Shown here piece after piece: positions 33,295 to 41,944 of a stretch of 64,000 nt of DNA. Position numbers and translations under genes: made by a program. The notes beneath the pieces are model-generated. The model was not told the origin of the DNA, made no database searches, and saw only the letters and a list, made by a program, of their open reading frames with translations. The stretch comes from Saccharopolyspora gloriosae (GTDB lineage Bacteria > Actinomycetota > Actinomycetes > Mycobacteriales > Pseudonocardiaceae): the NCBI RefSeq assembly GCF_014203325.1, contig NZ_JACHIV010000001.1:4217501-4281500 (forward strand). Reading direction: 5' to 3'. How positions within the stretch are numbered: position 1 is the first letter of the stretch; each line of letters begins with the position of its first letter.

Positions 33295-33352
33295 GGTACG
33301 GCGTACTCGATAGTCGTACACCGCACGAACAAAGTTAGCGGTACGGTGTACC
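33295..33352. promoter_or_regulatory. Two TetR-type operators between monooxygenase and tetR genes
   Basis: Near-identical inverted repeats GGTACGGCGTACT (33295-33307) and GGTACGGTGTACC (33340-33352; perfect GGTAC/GTACC arms with a 3-bp centre), with starts 45 bp apart. The first lies just upstream of the monooxygenase ribosome site and the second abuts the tetR start codon. Each therefore covers one gene's promoter or initiation region, consistent with repression of both by the adjacent TetR protein. Confidence 0.75.
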
Positions 33353-33354
33353 AC

Positions 33355-34071
33355 ATGGCAACCGAGCACGGCGGCACCCCGATCTGGGCCGAACCCGCAC
33401 CGGGCACCCGCAAACCCCGCTTCACCCGCGAGCAGATCGCCGCCGCCGCGCTCGCCCTGGCCGACGCCGAAGGCTTCGAAGCGGTCTCGATGCGCCGGGT
33501 CGCCGCCGAGCTGGGCGCCGGGACGATGACCCTGTACCACTACGTGCGCACCAAGGACGACCTCGTCGCGCTCATGGACGACGCGCTGATGGGCGCAGTG
33601 CTGATCCCCGCGGACGAGCTGCCCACCGAATGGCGGGCCGCGCTCACCGCCATCGCACGCCGGACCCGCGAGGTGTCGCTGCGCCACCGCGGACTGCTGC
33701 AAGGCCTGCGCGGCGCCCGGTTGGGACCGAACGCGCTGCGCCACGCCGACCAGTCGCTGGCCGCGCTCGCCGGCACCTCCCTCGACCCCGGCTCGAAGCT
33801 CGCCCTGCTGGCCGCCGTCGACGACTACGTGCAGGGCAACGTGCTGCGCACCGGGGAACCGCTGCACGACGGCGACGTTCCCGCCGAAGCCGCCCGATTC
33901 CTCCGGGAACAGCTCGAACACGGCGAACTCCCGCAACTGCACGCCCTGCTCGGAACCGAGGCGCCGCACGCCGAATGGGCTCGGATCGCCACGACGACCA
34001 CCGCCGAGGAGCGCTTCGAGGAAGGGCTGCGCGCGCTGCTCGACGGCGCCGCCGCCCGCTACGGAATCTGA
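33355..34071 (+). CDS. TetR-family repressor
   Basis: A 238-residue regulator with an N-terminal TetR helix-turn-helix (FTREQIAAAALALADAEGFEAVSMRRVAAELGAGTMTLYHYVRTKDDLVALM) and a TetR_C-type ligand domain. It lies divergent from the FAD monooxygenase with two matching operators between them, so it most likely represses both genes until an aromatic or antibiotic-like ligand binds. ATG 33355 lies directly beside the operator at 33340-33352, leaving almost no untranslated leader. A hairpin follows its stop. Confidence 0.92.
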   Translation: MATEHGGTPIWAEPAPGTRKPRFTREQIAAAALALADAEGFEAVSMRRVAAELGAGTMTLYHYVRTKDDLVALMDDALMGAVLIPADELPTEWRAALTAIARRTREVSLRHRGLLQGLRGARLGPNALRHADQSLAALAGTSLDPGSKLALLAAVDDYVQGNVLRTGEPLHDGDVPAEAARFLREQLEHGELPQLHALLGTEAPHAEWARIATTTTAEERFEEGLRALLDGAAARYGI

Positions 34072-34075
34072 ACCT

Positions 34076-34108
34076 CGGCCGAACGGCCTGGAAATGACCG
34101 TTCGGCCG
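34076..34108 (+). terminator. Hairpin after tetR, probable terminator
   Basis: A perfect 11-bp stem CGGCCGAACGG/CCGTTCGGCCG (34076-34086, 34098-34108) with an 11-nt loop starts five bases after the tetR stop. A partial third copy (ACCGTTCGGCGG) follows at about 34109-34120. It lacks a T-tract, as do many actinobacterial terminators. Confidence 0.6.
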
Positions 34109-34227
34109 ACCGTTCGGCGGAGATCATCACGGGCGCAACGGCCGATGTCCCCGCACCCCCGCGAACCCTAGTTTTGTGGACGACCGATCCACATGAGCCG
34201 ACAGGTTCGCCGCTCCAGGGAGTGCAG

Positions 34228-35334
34228 ATGACCACCACGTTCCCCGCCCCGACCCATGCAGTGGACGTCGACGGGGTCCGCGAACGGGTCGACGCGGCCC
34301 TCTCCCGGTTCCTCGACATGCAGGAGGACCGCTACCGCGCGATGGCCGCCGACGACACCGGGCGGGCGCAGTGGGCAGCGGCGATCGACACGCTGCGGAC
34401 CTTCCTGATCGGCGGCAAGCGGCTGCGACCGGCGTTCTGCTACTGGGGCTGGCGCGGCGCGGGTGGCGACGGCGACGACGAGGGGATCATCGCCGCCGCC
34501 GCGGCCCTGGAACTGCTGCACGCGTTCGCGCTGATCCACGACGACATCATCGACGAGAGCGACACCCGCCGCGGCGCCCCGTCGTTGCACCGCCAGCACG
34601 CGGACCTGCACCACACCGAGCGGATGCGCGGCTCCTCGGAGCTGTTCGGCACCTCGGTGGCGCTGCTGCTGGGCGACCTGTGCCTGGCGTGGTTCCACGA
34701 GCTGCTCGGCTCCAGCGGGCTCCCGCAGCACCGGCTCGCGGCGGTGCAGCCGATGGTGGCGCAGTCGTTCGCGGAGCTCGTGCTCGGCCAGTACCTCGAC
34801 GTCGCCGAACAGGCCCGGTCCACGCACTCCGTGGAGCGGGCGTGCACGATCATCCACTACAAGACCGCGAAGTACACCATCGAGCGCCCGCTGCACCTGG
34901 GCGGGCTGCTCGCCGGGGCCGACGCGGCGCTGCTCGACTCCTACACCGCCTACGCTCTGCCGCTGGGCGAGGCGTTCCAGCTGCGCGACGACGTGCTCGG
35001 CGTGTTCGGCGACGCCGCGATCACCGGCAAGCCCGTCGGCGACGACCTGCGGACCCGCAAGCCCACCGTGCTGCTGGCCACCACCCGGCGCCGCGCCGAC
35101 GCCGCGCAGCTGGACGAGATCGACCGCGCCTTCGCCGCGGGCGACCTCGACGACGAGCAGGTGCGGCGCATCCAGTCGATCGTCGTGGACAGCGGCGCGC
35201 TCGCCGAGTGCGAACGCCTCATCACCCGCCGCGCCGAGGACGCCCGCGACGCGCTCGCCGCGATGCACGTCCCGGACCACGTGCACGGAATGCTCACCGA
35301 ACTGCTCACCGCCGCCACCGACCGGGCGTGGTGA
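34228..35334 (+). CDS. Polyprenyl (geranylgeranyl-type) diphosphate synthase
   Basis: Trans-prenyltransferase of 368 residues condensing isopentenyl diphosphate onto allylic diphosphates. GGKRLRP (62-68), the first aspartate-rich DDIID (105-109) within HDDIIDESDTRRG, and the second DDVLGVFGD (254-262) are intact. The residues before the first Asp motif (LLHAFAL) include bulky positions, compatible with a C15-C20 product, though chain length cannot be fixed by eye. No terpene cyclase or carotenoid gene is nearby. ATG 34228 follows GGGAGTGCAG. Confidence 0.9.
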   Translation: MTTTFPAPTHAVDVDGVRERVDAALSRFLDMQEDRYRAMAADDTGRAQWAAAIDTLRTFLIGGKRLRPAFCYWGWRGAGGDGDDEGIIAAAAALELLHAFALIHDDIIDESDTRRGAPSLHRQHADLHHTERMRGSSELFGTSVALLLGDLCLAWFHELLGSSGLPQHRLAAVQPMVAQSFAELVLGQYLDVAEQARSTHSVERACTIIHYKTAKYTIERPLHLGGLLAGADAALLDSYTAYALPLGEAFQLRDDVLGVFGDAAITGKPVGDDLRTRKPTVLLATTRRRADAAQLDEIDRAFAAGDLDDEQVRRIQSIVVDSGALAECERLITRRAEDARDALAAMHVPDHVHGMLTELLTAATDRAW

Positions 35335-35355
35335 CCGCTCGGCGAGCCCGGTCGC

Positions 35356-35688
35356 TCACCCCAGCGGGGTGCCGATGCGGAGGCGGTTGCCGTCGGGGTC
35401 GTGCAGTTCGATCTCCCGCGCCCACGGGGTCGGCTCCGGGCGCATCCCGAAGCGCTCGGCGATCTCGTCCACGTCGCTGACCCGCAAGTAGATCAGCGCG
35501 CCGGGACGGGCATCGCCTTCGTGCTCGGACAAGAACAGGCGCACTCCCCCGCGCATGACCTCGACGAAGGCGGGCAGGTGCGGCTCGAACCGGTGCTCCC
35601 ACTGCGCGGTGAAGCCGAGCAGCTCGTACCACTTCAGCGCCACGTCGGCCGCTTCCACCCGGATGATCGGGATGACGTCCTCGTCCAT
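35356..35688 (-). CDS. VOC/glyoxalase superfamily protein (bleomycin-resistance-like)
   Basis: A 110-residue single-module VOC protein. It begins MDEDVIPIIRVEAADVALKWYELLGF, contains LFLSEHEGD and the C-terminal EIELHDPDGNRLRIGTPLG, matching the glyoxalase/bleomycin-binding fold in which two such protomers form a cup. It could bind a drug, or be an inactive binding protein or small-molecule enzyme. The motif does not decide. Convergent with the prenyl synthase (21-bp gap). Confidence 0.82.
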   Translation of the reverse strand: MDEDVIPIIRVEAADVALKWYELLGFTAQWEHRFEPHLPAFVEVMRGGVRLFLSEHEGDARPGALIYLRVSDVDEIAERFGMRPEPTPWAREIELHDPDGNRLRIGTPLG

Positions 35689-35734
35689 CGGCCCATCGTG
35701 ACAGCCACCGCCGCGAACCTGCGCGCCGCGCGCG

Positions 35735-37051
35735 TCAGCGAGCGCCGGTCAGCGAGCGCGACCAGCTCCACTCGCCCGGTTCGGGGACGCCGACGAGCTT
35801 GAGCCCGGCCGCTCGCAGGGTGCGGGCGATCGCGGTGTCGTCGACGTGGGTGTGGGCCTGGACGGTGTCCAGCCCCGCGGCCCGTGCCTGTTCCACCAGC
35901 TCCGCGGCCAGCCGGGTGCCGATGCCGCGTCGCTGCCAGTCGTCGCGGACCAGCAGGGCGACCTCCGCGACCCGCCCCTCGCGCACCAGGTTGCCGACCG
36001 CCACGACCGCACCGTCCGGCCCCTGCACCAGCAGCGAACCGCCCAACGCGGGCGTCAGCAGGCGCAGCATGTGCTCGCCGTCCGGCGGGCTCGCGCCGCA
36101 GTAGCGGCGGTACCGCGCGGCCGACGAGCACCGGGCGTGGAACTCGGTGACCAGGTCCAGGTCCTCGCGGTCGGCCGCGCGCACGGTGAGCCGCGCCCCG
36201 TCGTTGCTGGTCAGCTCCCGCACCTCCGGGCGCAGCCGCCTGCGGCAGGCCGCGGCCAGACCCGCCATCGCCCGCGCCCGCGCGAACTCGGCCGGGGTGA
36301 ACGCGGCACCGGTCCGCTCCAGCACCAGCGCGCCGCCGCCCGGCGCGGCCAGGCAGATCACACCGTCCGCCACGCCGTCGAGCCCGGCCTCGGGGTGCGG
36401 TTCCTCCTGCCAGCGCACCTCGATCTCGCCGAGCGTGCCGCGCAACGCCCGCTCCACGTCGCCACGCCCGTCGACCAGGTTCGCGGCCAGGTTCAGCGTC
36501 CGAGTCGGGACGTCGTCGAGCTCGCGGACCTCCGCGCGGCGGGCCGTGACGTCGCGTCCGCCCGCGGCTGCGACCGCCCGGACCAGATCGGCCTCCCCCA
36601 CCGTCGCGGGCACGTGCACCAGCACGTCGTCCACCGCTCCGTCGGCGACCGGGTGCACGTGCAGGGTGCGGATGTCGCCGCCCAGTCCGGCGAGGCCCGA
36701 GGCCACGTCCGCGAGCCGTCCGGGGCTGTCGGACACGGAGGCGCGCAACCGCCACAACGCGCGCCCGCCGCTCACGAGCTCCGCATCCGGCCCCCGTTCG
36801 GCGACGGGCTCGGCCGCCGGGTGCCCGGCGCCGCGCGGCCGGGTCGAGCGCACCGCCGCACCCGCCACGAGCAGCGCGCCGAACGCGACGAGCGCCCAGG
36901 CCGCCGGGTCGGCGGAGCGCGGCCCGGCGCCGATCAGGTGCACGATCCCGGCGACCGCGCACAGCGCGGCGAGCTCGACCATTTCGCGCGTCCACGTTGC
37001 CCGGCCGCGCACGCCGGTGGGCTCCGCCGCGTTCCCGCCTCCAGCTGTCAT
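35735..37051 (-). CDS. Membrane-ACT-GNAT fusion protein
   Basis: A composite protein of 438 residues. Two hydrophobic segments (about 24-60) are followed by an ACT-like regulatory domain (about 96-175; LRASVSDSPGRLADVASGLAGLGGDIRTLHV) and a second ACT-like repeat. A GNAT acetyltransferase domain (about 280-430) has the acetyl-CoA motif VRDDWQRRGIGTRLAAELVEQARAAG. The GNAT likely acetylates a protein lysine or small molecule under control of a ligand at the ACT part. This resembles amino-acid-regulated protein acetyltransferases of actinobacteria, but the membrane anchor is unusual. ATG 37051 is preferred over 37096. Confidence 0.75.
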   Translation of the reverse strand: MTAGGGNAAEPTGVRGRATWTREMVELAALCAVAGIVHLIGAGPRSADPAAWALVAFGALLVAGAAVRSTRPRGAGHPAAEPVAERGPDAELVSGGRALWRLRASVSDSPGRLADVASGLAGLGGDIRTLHVHPVADGAVDDVLVHVPATVGEADLVRAVAAAGGRDVTARRAEVRELDDVPTRTLNLAANLVDGRGDVERALRGTLGEIEVRWQEEPHPEAGLDGVADGVICLAAPGGGALVLERTGAAFTPAEFARARAMAGLAAACRRRLRPEVRELTSNDGARLTVRAADREDLDLVTEFHARCSSAARYRRYCGASPPDGEHMLRLLTPALGGSLLVQGPDGAVVAVGNLVREGRVAEVALLVRDDWQRRGIGTRLAAELVEQARAAGLDTVQAHTHVDDTAIARTLRAAGLKLVGVPEPGEWSWSRSLTGAR

Positions 37052-37166
37052 GGCTCCACGGTGCGGGCCGGATGTTTCCCCGCGTCGACCTGCCATGACC
37101 TTCTCGTTAACGGTCCTTCCCCCGAACAGAACTGGCGGTAACCGCTGGCACCGATAAGATCACGCC

Positions 37167-38207
37167 ATGGCGACTTCGGGTGAGCAGCAGGAGCGGCGGC
37201 ACCGGGTGGCGGTGCTGCCGACCACCGGCACGGCCCCCTTCGAACTGGGCGTGATCTCCGCCGTGTTCGGCCACTACCTGCTCGACCTGATCCCGAGCCG
37301 GTACGAGCTGACGGTGTGCTCCGAAGACCCCGGGGCGGTGCCGCTGGACGGCGGTGCGGTGATGAGCACGCCGCACGGACTCGACGACCTCGCCGCCGCC
37401 GACACGGTGATCGTCACCAGTCGCGCCGATCCGCACGAGCACCCGTCGGCCGCGCTCGTGGAAGCGCTGCACTCGGCCCACCGGCGCGGTGCCCGGCTCG
37501 TGTCGACCTGCACCGGAGCGTTCGCCCTCGCCGCCGCCGGAATGCTGGACGGGCGCCGGGCCACCACGCACTGGCGCTACGCCGACCTGCTGCGCAGCCG
37601 CTTCCCGCTGGTCGAGGTCGATCCGGCACCGCTCTACATCGACGAGGAGGACGTGCTGACCGGCGCGGGCAGCGCGGCGAGCCTCGACCTGTGCCTGCAC
37701 CTGGTGCGCAAGGACCTCGGCGCCGACCTCGCCAACACCGTCGCCCGCAGACTCGTCATCCCGCCGCACCGGGAAGGCGGTCAGGCGCAGTACGTCGAGT
37801 CGCCGGTGGCGGGATCACCGGAGAACGACGGGGTGGCGCGGAGCATGAGCTGGGCACTGGAACACCTGAAGGAACCGCTGACGGTGGAGCTGATGGCGGG
37901 CGCGGCGCACATGTCCGAACGCAGCTACCTGCGCCACTTCGCGCACACCACGGGAAGTTCACCGATGCGCTGGCTCACCTCGCAGCGCGTCCGCGCGAGC
38001 CTGCCGCTGCTGGAGAAGACCCGCGACTCGGTGGACGAGGTCGCCGGAACGGTGGGCTTCGAATCCGTGGTGACCTACCGGTACCACTTCAACAGGATCA
38101 TGCGGACCTCTCCGTCGGCGTACCGCCGGATGTTCCACGCCCCGCAAACCGAACCCCCCGCCGAACCGCGTAGCGCCTGCACGGGCCCGAAATCCGGTCC
38201 GTCGTGA
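37167..38207 (+). CDS. GlxA-type AraC-family regulator (DJ-1/PfpI plus AraC HTH)
   Basis: A 346-residue regulator with an N-terminal class I glutamine-amidotransferase-like (DJ-1/PfpI) domain (VAVLPTTGTAPFELGVISAVFG; STCTGAFALAAAGMLDGRRATTHW) and a C-terminal AraC helix-turn-helix (WALEHLKEPLTVELMAGAAHMSERSYLRHFAHTTGSSPMRWL). GlxA-type regulators sense small metabolites and activate nearby catabolic genes. No obvious target operon is adjacent except the divergent GNAT gene. It starts at ATG 37167 and ends at repeat copy E. Confidence 0.92.
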   Translation: MATSGEQQERRHRVAVLPTTGTAPFELGVISAVFGHYLLDLIPSRYELTVCSEDPGAVPLDGGAVMSTPHGLDDLAAADTVIVTSRADPHEHPSAALVEALHSAHRRGARLVSTCTGAFALAAAGMLDGRRATTHWRYADLLRSRFPLVEVDPAPLYIDEEDVLTGAGSAASLDLCLHLVRKDLGADLANTVARRLVIPPHREGGQAQYVESPVAGSPENDGVARSMSWALEHLKEPLTVELMAGAAHMSERSYLRHFAHTTGSSPMRWLTSQRVRASLPLLEKTRDSVDEVAGTVGFESVVTYRYHFNRIMRTSPSAYRRMFHAPQTEPPAEPRSACTGPKSGPS

Positions 38208-38224
38208 TCCTGTCGGCGGCGCAG

Positions 38225-38360
38225 GCGAGCGGCCACCACCAGAGCAGACGAACCCCCCAGCGGGTTCTCAGCGTTCTTCTCGCCAGGACAGCAATCGTGT
38301 GTGGGGCCACCAAAATTGATCCCGCAGCGAGCAGAACGCTGAGGTTCCGGCACCCGACCA
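38225..38360 (-). repeat. Palindromic intergenic repeat, copy E (type 2, partly decayed)
   Basis: Outer arms 38267-38283 and 38327-38343 pair at 16 of 17 positions, with variable core CGTTCTT. The inner stem is lost or degenerate (GCAATC...AATTGAT), while a GTGG/CCAC tip remains. The flanks match copies B and C. It lies between the convergent AraC and hydrolase genes. Confidence 0.7.
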
Positions 38361-38385
38361 CCTCGGAGAACGACCGAGGAAATCG

Positions 38386-39216
38386 TCAGCGGTCGCGGAG
38401 GAATGCGAAAAGGGCCGCCGCCAGTTCTGCGGGCGCGTCCTCCTGCACCAGGTGCCCGGCACCCGGGATCACCCGCAGCTGCGCTCCGGGGACGAGTCCG
38501 GCGAACTCGTGGCCCTTCTGCACCGGGATCCAGGTGTCCTCCGCGCCCCAGCACACCAGCGCGGGCAGGTCGAGTTCGCCGTAGGAGTGCTGCACCTCGT
38601 CGGTGTAGCGCTGATCCGCTTGGGCGATCTGGCGGTAGAAGGCGGGCTGGCCGGACTCCCCCAGCCACGGCTCGGTCAGCGCGTCGACCAGGGAGTCGTC
38701 GAGGCCGCGGTGGCTGGCGGACCTGATGTACTCGCGCACCAGCGCACGGTGCATGGCCGGGGGCAGCTGCTCGAAGACCTCGACGTGCTGCCCGATCAGC
38801 CGGAAGAACGGCGATCCCCACGGGGCGAGCGCGACCGGGTCGACGACGGCGATCCGCTCGTACCGCGCCCCGTGCAGCAGGTGCGCGCGCAGCGCGACGG
38901 CACCGCCGAAGTCGTGCGCGATCACGGCGGGGCGGTCCAGTTCCCAGTGCTGGAGCAGTTCCGCGAACACCCGTCCTTGCGCGGCCAGCGACACGTCCTG
39001 GCCGCCGTGCTTGTCCGACGCGCCGTAGCCCGGCATGTCCCAGACGTACACCCGGAAATGCGGCGCCAACGCACGGGCGACGCCCCGCCAGACGAAAGAG
39101 GAGAAGGGCGTGCCGTGCAAGAGCACGACCGGTTCCTTCTCCTCTCCGCCGAGGCGATCCCAGCGAACATCGCCGATGCTGCTGCGATGGACTCGACCGA
39201 GTTCCCACTCCTGCAC
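38386..39216 (-). CDS. Alpha/beta hydrolase with Asp nucleophile (haloalkane dehalogenase-like)
   Basis: An alpha/beta hydrolase of 276 residues. The oxyanion HGTP lies at 34-37. The nucleophile elbow AHDFGG carries Asp102 in place of Ser, as in haloalkane/haloacetate dehalogenases and epoxide hydrolases. The acid is in WGAEDTW (Asp227) and the base in GAGHLVQED (His255). Dehalogenase or epoxide hydrolase chemistry is more likely than ester hydrolysis. A Trp directly after Asp, typical of HLD enzymes, is replaced by Phe. The substrate is unknown. Confidence 0.82.
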   Translation of the reverse strand: MQEWELGRVHRSSIGDVRWDRLGGEEKEPVVLLHGTPFSSFVWRGVARALAPHFRVYVWDMPGYGASDKHGGQDVSLAAQGRVFAELLQHWELDRPAVIAHDFGGAVALRAHLLHGARYERIAVVDPVALAPWGSPFFRLIGQHVEVFEQLPPAMHRALVREYIRSASHRGLDDSLVDALTEPWLGESGQPAFYRQIAQADQRYTDEVQHSYGELDLPALVCWGAEDTWIPVQKGHEFAGLVPGAQLRVIPGAGHLVQEDAPAELAAALFAFLRDR

Positions 39217-39574
39217 GAAAGCTCCTCGTCAACTTCTCCGGATCGACGGTGCGATTCGGCCGGATAGCACGTGCCCCCTGCGGGAACGCGCATCGCCGAT
39301 CATTCCGATGCCATACCGCGTGGGCGACGCACTCGATGAACCGCTGCCCGCACGAGATCGCACCAGGTGTTCCACCAGCGGCGGCGCCGCGCGCTGCCAC
39401 CAGCATGCGGCGCGCCGGGCGCCGATTCGAGTGGCGGCAACGCCATTTACCGACAAGATCCGGCCAAGGTCGTGAGCCCCTGCCCCGGCGGGCGCGGACC
39501 GGGCGGACGCGCACAATCGGCGAAGGGCGGGCGGCCCCCGCTCCGACGATCAGCGACATGTTGGGACGCGAACG
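39217..39574. other. 358-bp divergent intergenic region, no features seen
   Basis: Contains the promoters of the flanking divergent genes. I found no convincing -35/-10 pair, operator symmetry, small gene or repeat copy in it. Confidence 0.4.
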
Positions 39575-40438
39575 ATGACAACCGTGGCCTTCCTCGGAAC
39601 CGGCACGATGGGCGCGCCGATGGCGCGCAACCTGCTCGCGCGCGGCTTCGCGGTGCGCGCCTGGAACCGGACCCGGTCCCGCGCCGAAGAACTCGCCGCA
39701 GACGGCGCCACCATCGCCGACAGCCCGGCCGACGCGGCGCGCGGCGCGGACGTGCTCGTCACGATGCTGCTCGACGCGGAATCGACCGCCGCAGCAGGAC
39801 GCGCCGCCGCCCCCGAACTGCCCGCAGGCGCCCCGTGGCTGCAGATGGCGACGATCGGGCTCGCGGGCATCACCGAGATCGCCGAGATCGCGGGCGAGCT
39901 GACCCTCGTGGACGCGCCCGTGCTCGGCACCCGCGGCCCCGCCGTGCAAGGCACGCTGACCGTGCTCGCCGCCGGACCGGAACAGATCCGCGACCAGGCG
40001 GCAGAAGTGTTCGACGCCGTCGGCGCCCGCACCCTGTGGCTCGGCTCCGACGCGGCGCACGGCGACGGGACCCGGCTCAAGCTCGCCGCGAACAACTGGG
40101 TGCTGTCGTTGACCAACGCCGTCGGCGAATCGATCGCGCTCGCCGAAACCCTCGGCGTGCGGCCACAACTGTTCCTCGACGCCATCTCCGGCGGCGCCGT
40201 CGACTCCCCGTACGCCCACATCAAAGGCGGCGCCATCGTGTCCGGGGACTACACCCCCTCGTTCACCGTGAGCGGCGCGCACAAGGACGCCAGCCTCATC
40301 GCCGAAGCAGCCGGTGAGCTGCGGCTCGACGTGGCCGAAGCCGTGCGCGAACGCTTCCGTCGAGCAGCAGAAGCAGGCCACGCCAACGAAGACATGGCGG
40401 CGGCTTACTTCGCTTCTTTCGCTGGGGAATCGGGGTGA
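39575..40438 (+). CDS. 3-hydroxyisobutyrate dehydrogenase-family NAD(P)-dependent oxidoreductase
   Basis: A beta-hydroxyacid dehydrogenase family protein of 287 residues. The N-terminal Rossmann GTGTMGAPMARNLLARG (8-24), a GTRGPAVQGTL segment in place of the family's GG-containing substrate motif, and the Lys-containing LKLAANNWVLSLTNAVGESIALAE helix are clear. The last includes the catalytic Lys. It could act on short-chain beta-hydroxyacids or imines (imine reductases share the fold). The context gives no substrate. It ends at repeat copy F. Confidence 0.82.
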   Translation: MTTVAFLGTGTMGAPMARNLLARGFAVRAWNRTRSRAEELAADGATIADSPADAARGADVLVTMLLDAESTAAAGRAAAPELPAGAPWLQMATIGLAGITEIAEIAGELTLVDAPVLGTRGPAVQGTLTVLAAGPEQIRDQAAEVFDAVGARTLWLGSDAAHGDGTRLKLAANNWVLSLTNAVGESIALAETLGVRPQLFLDAISGGAVDSPYAHIKGGAIVSGDYTPSFTVSGAHKDASLIAEAAGELRLDVAEAVRERFRRAAEAGHANEDMAAAYFASFAGESG

Positions 40439-40444
40439 TTTGCT

Positions 40445-40600
40445 TGGGTGGTCGGGTGGCGGAACCTCAGGTGTCTTCTCGCTGCGGGATCTTTTTCCCA
40501 AGTGGCTCCGCCACGAGGGAAAAAGCCGTCCTCGCGAGAAGACACCTGAGAACCCGCCGGTGGTCGGCTTCTCGACGTGGGCTATTCGCTGCGCGAATAC
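40445..40600 (+). repeat. Palindromic intergenic repeat, copy F (type 1)
   Basis: Perfect 17-nt outer arms (40466-40482, 40534-40550) with variable core GTGTCTT. Inner stem CTTTTTCCC/GGGAAAAAG at 40491-40499 and 40517-40525; apical GTGGC-tcc-GCCAC. The tail has ATTCGC-tgc-GCGAAT. Nearly identical to copy A outside one arm base. Lies between convergent genes. Confidence 0.9.
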
Positions 40601-40700
40601 AGGCACGGCCTACGGCCGCCAGGCAGGCTTGCTCCGCAGCCCAAGGCACGGCTTCGCCGCAAAGGCACGGCTTCGCCGCGAGGCACGGGCTTCGGCCGTC
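40601..40700 (+). repeat. Mini-hairpin array attached to copy F
   Basis: Four short stem-loops: CGGCC-TAC-GGCCG (40606-40618), CGGC-TTC-GCCG (40649-40659 and 40668-40678) and an ACGG-type hairpin with TTC loop (40685-40699), several introduced by AGGCA. Same unit as in the array after copy D, but with a different number and order. The rest of the gap, to 40815, shows no feature beyond a few further TTCGCCG words. Confidence 0.7.
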
Positions 40701-40815
40701 TGAAGGTCGGCTTCGGCTTGAGCAGGTTTGCTTCGCCGGGTCTGGGTCGGGTTCGCCGTGGCCGCGGCGGGTCCTGGTGCGGCGACGCTCGGGGTGGAGC
40801 GTCGCCGCACTGGGG

Positions 40816-41457
40816 TCAGCGGGTGCTGTAGTGGTGGAACTGGGCTGCGCAGCGGGACAGCTCCTCGTCGTCGAGCAGGCTCGGTTCGCCTGCCCGGCGG
40901 GCCGTGAGCCACAGCTCGCAGAGCCATTCCAGCTGCCGGGCGCGGTTGTACGCCGCGGCCGGCGTCGAACCGACCGCGACCGTGCCGTGGTTGCGCAGAA
41001 CGCAGGCACCCCGGCCCTCCAACGCGACCGACATGTTGCGAGCCAGCTGATCGGTGCCGAAGGTCGCGTACTCCGCGACCCGCACCACACCGCCCATCTC
41101 CGCCAGCTGGTAGTGCACCGCGGGAACGTCGTCGCGCAGCAACGACAACGCCGTGGCGTGCAACGAATGCGTGTGCACCACCGCCTGCACACCGTGCTCG
41201 ACGTACGCCGTCAAGTGCATCGGCAGCTCCGAGGTCGGGGGCAGGTCGCCCTCGACCACGGTGCCGTCGAGCCGGACCACCGCGATGTCACCGACGGTCA
41301 GGCCGTCGTAGTCCACTCCGGACGGTGTCACCGCGACCAGCTCGCCGCTGCGCACCGACACGTTGCCGGAGGTGCCCACCACCAGATCGTCGGTGATCAT
41401 CTTCTGGGCGATGCGGATGACCTCCGCGCGCTCCTCGACCAGCGACGGGCTCAACAC
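40816..41457 (-). CDS. Class II aldolase/adducin-family protein (fuculose-phosphate-aldolase-like)
   Basis: A zinc-dependent class II aldolase-like protein, 213 residues. It shows [10 protein letters not shown], an acidic/metal site in [23 protein letters not shown], the histidines of [13 protein letters not shown], and [10 protein letters not shown]. It probably cleaves a ketose phosphate into DHAP or glycolaldehyde-type products. The start GTG 41457 overlaps the RpiB stop by seven bases. The long open frame upstream to 41721 is a shadow within that gene. Last gene of the operon. Confidence 0.85.
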   Translation of the reverse strand: MLSPSLVEERAEVIRIAQKMITDDLVVGTSGNVSVRSGELVAVTPSGVDYDGLTVGDIAVVRLDGTVVEGDLPPTSELPMHLTAYVEHGVQAVVHTHSLHATALSLLRDDVPAVHYQLAEMGGVVRVAEYATFGTDQLARNMSVALEGRGACVLRNHGTVAVGSTPAAAYNRARQLEWLCELWLTARRAGEPSLLDDEELSRCAAQFHHYSTR

Positions 41458-41939
41458 GCCCCGCCGGTGGAGCCGCCCTCGTACTCGCCGATGGCCGCGA
41501 CCTTCTGCGCCGACGCCGAGTTCTCGTCGAAGCGCAGGTCCAGCCACTCCGCCGCGAGCAGCCGCGCGAGCTCCAGGCCCACCACGCGCTGCCCGAAGCA
41601 CAGCACCTGGGCGTTGTTGCTCAGCACGGAGCGCTGCACCGAGTAGCTGTCGTGCGCGGTCACCGCGCGCACCCCCGGCACCTTGTTCGCGCTGATCGCC
41701 ACGCCGAGCCCGGTACCGCACACCAGCAGCGCCCGGTCCGCCTCGCCCGCGGCGACCTTGCGCGCGGCGTTGACGGCGACGTGCGGGTAGTCGGTGTGCT
41801 CGTCGGAACCGACGCCCACGTCGACCACCGAGGCCACCCGGGGGTCCTTCGCCAAATCAGCCTTGAGCACGTCCTTGTAGTCCAGCCCCGCGTCATCGGA
41901 GCCGACGACGACGCGCCAGCCGGCCTGCTCGTCCGCCAT
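41451..41939 (-). CDS. RpiB/LacAB-family sugar-phosphate isomerase
   Basis: A 162-residue isomerase. [17 protein letters not shown] and the active-site [20 protein letters not shown] are characteristic, with the catalytic Cys. RpiB itself acts on ribose 5-phosphate, but family members such as EryI, LerI and DerI isomerise tetrulose phosphates. Here the operon (FGGY kinase, DhaK/L kinase, DeoR) favours a tetrulose-phosphate-type substrate. ATG 41939 with AGGTGAAG upstream is preferred; the GTG at 41948, overlapping the DhaKL stop, is the alternative. Confidence 0.85.
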   Translation of the reverse strand: MADEQAGWRVVVGSDDAGLDYKDVLKADLAKDPRVASVVDVGVGSDEHTDYPHVAVNAARKVAAGEADRALLVCGTGLGVAISANKVPGVRAVTAHDSYSVQRSVLSNNAQVLCFGQRVVGLELARLLAAEWLDLRFDENSASAQKVAAIGEYEGGSTGGAC

Positions 41940-41944
41940 GATCG

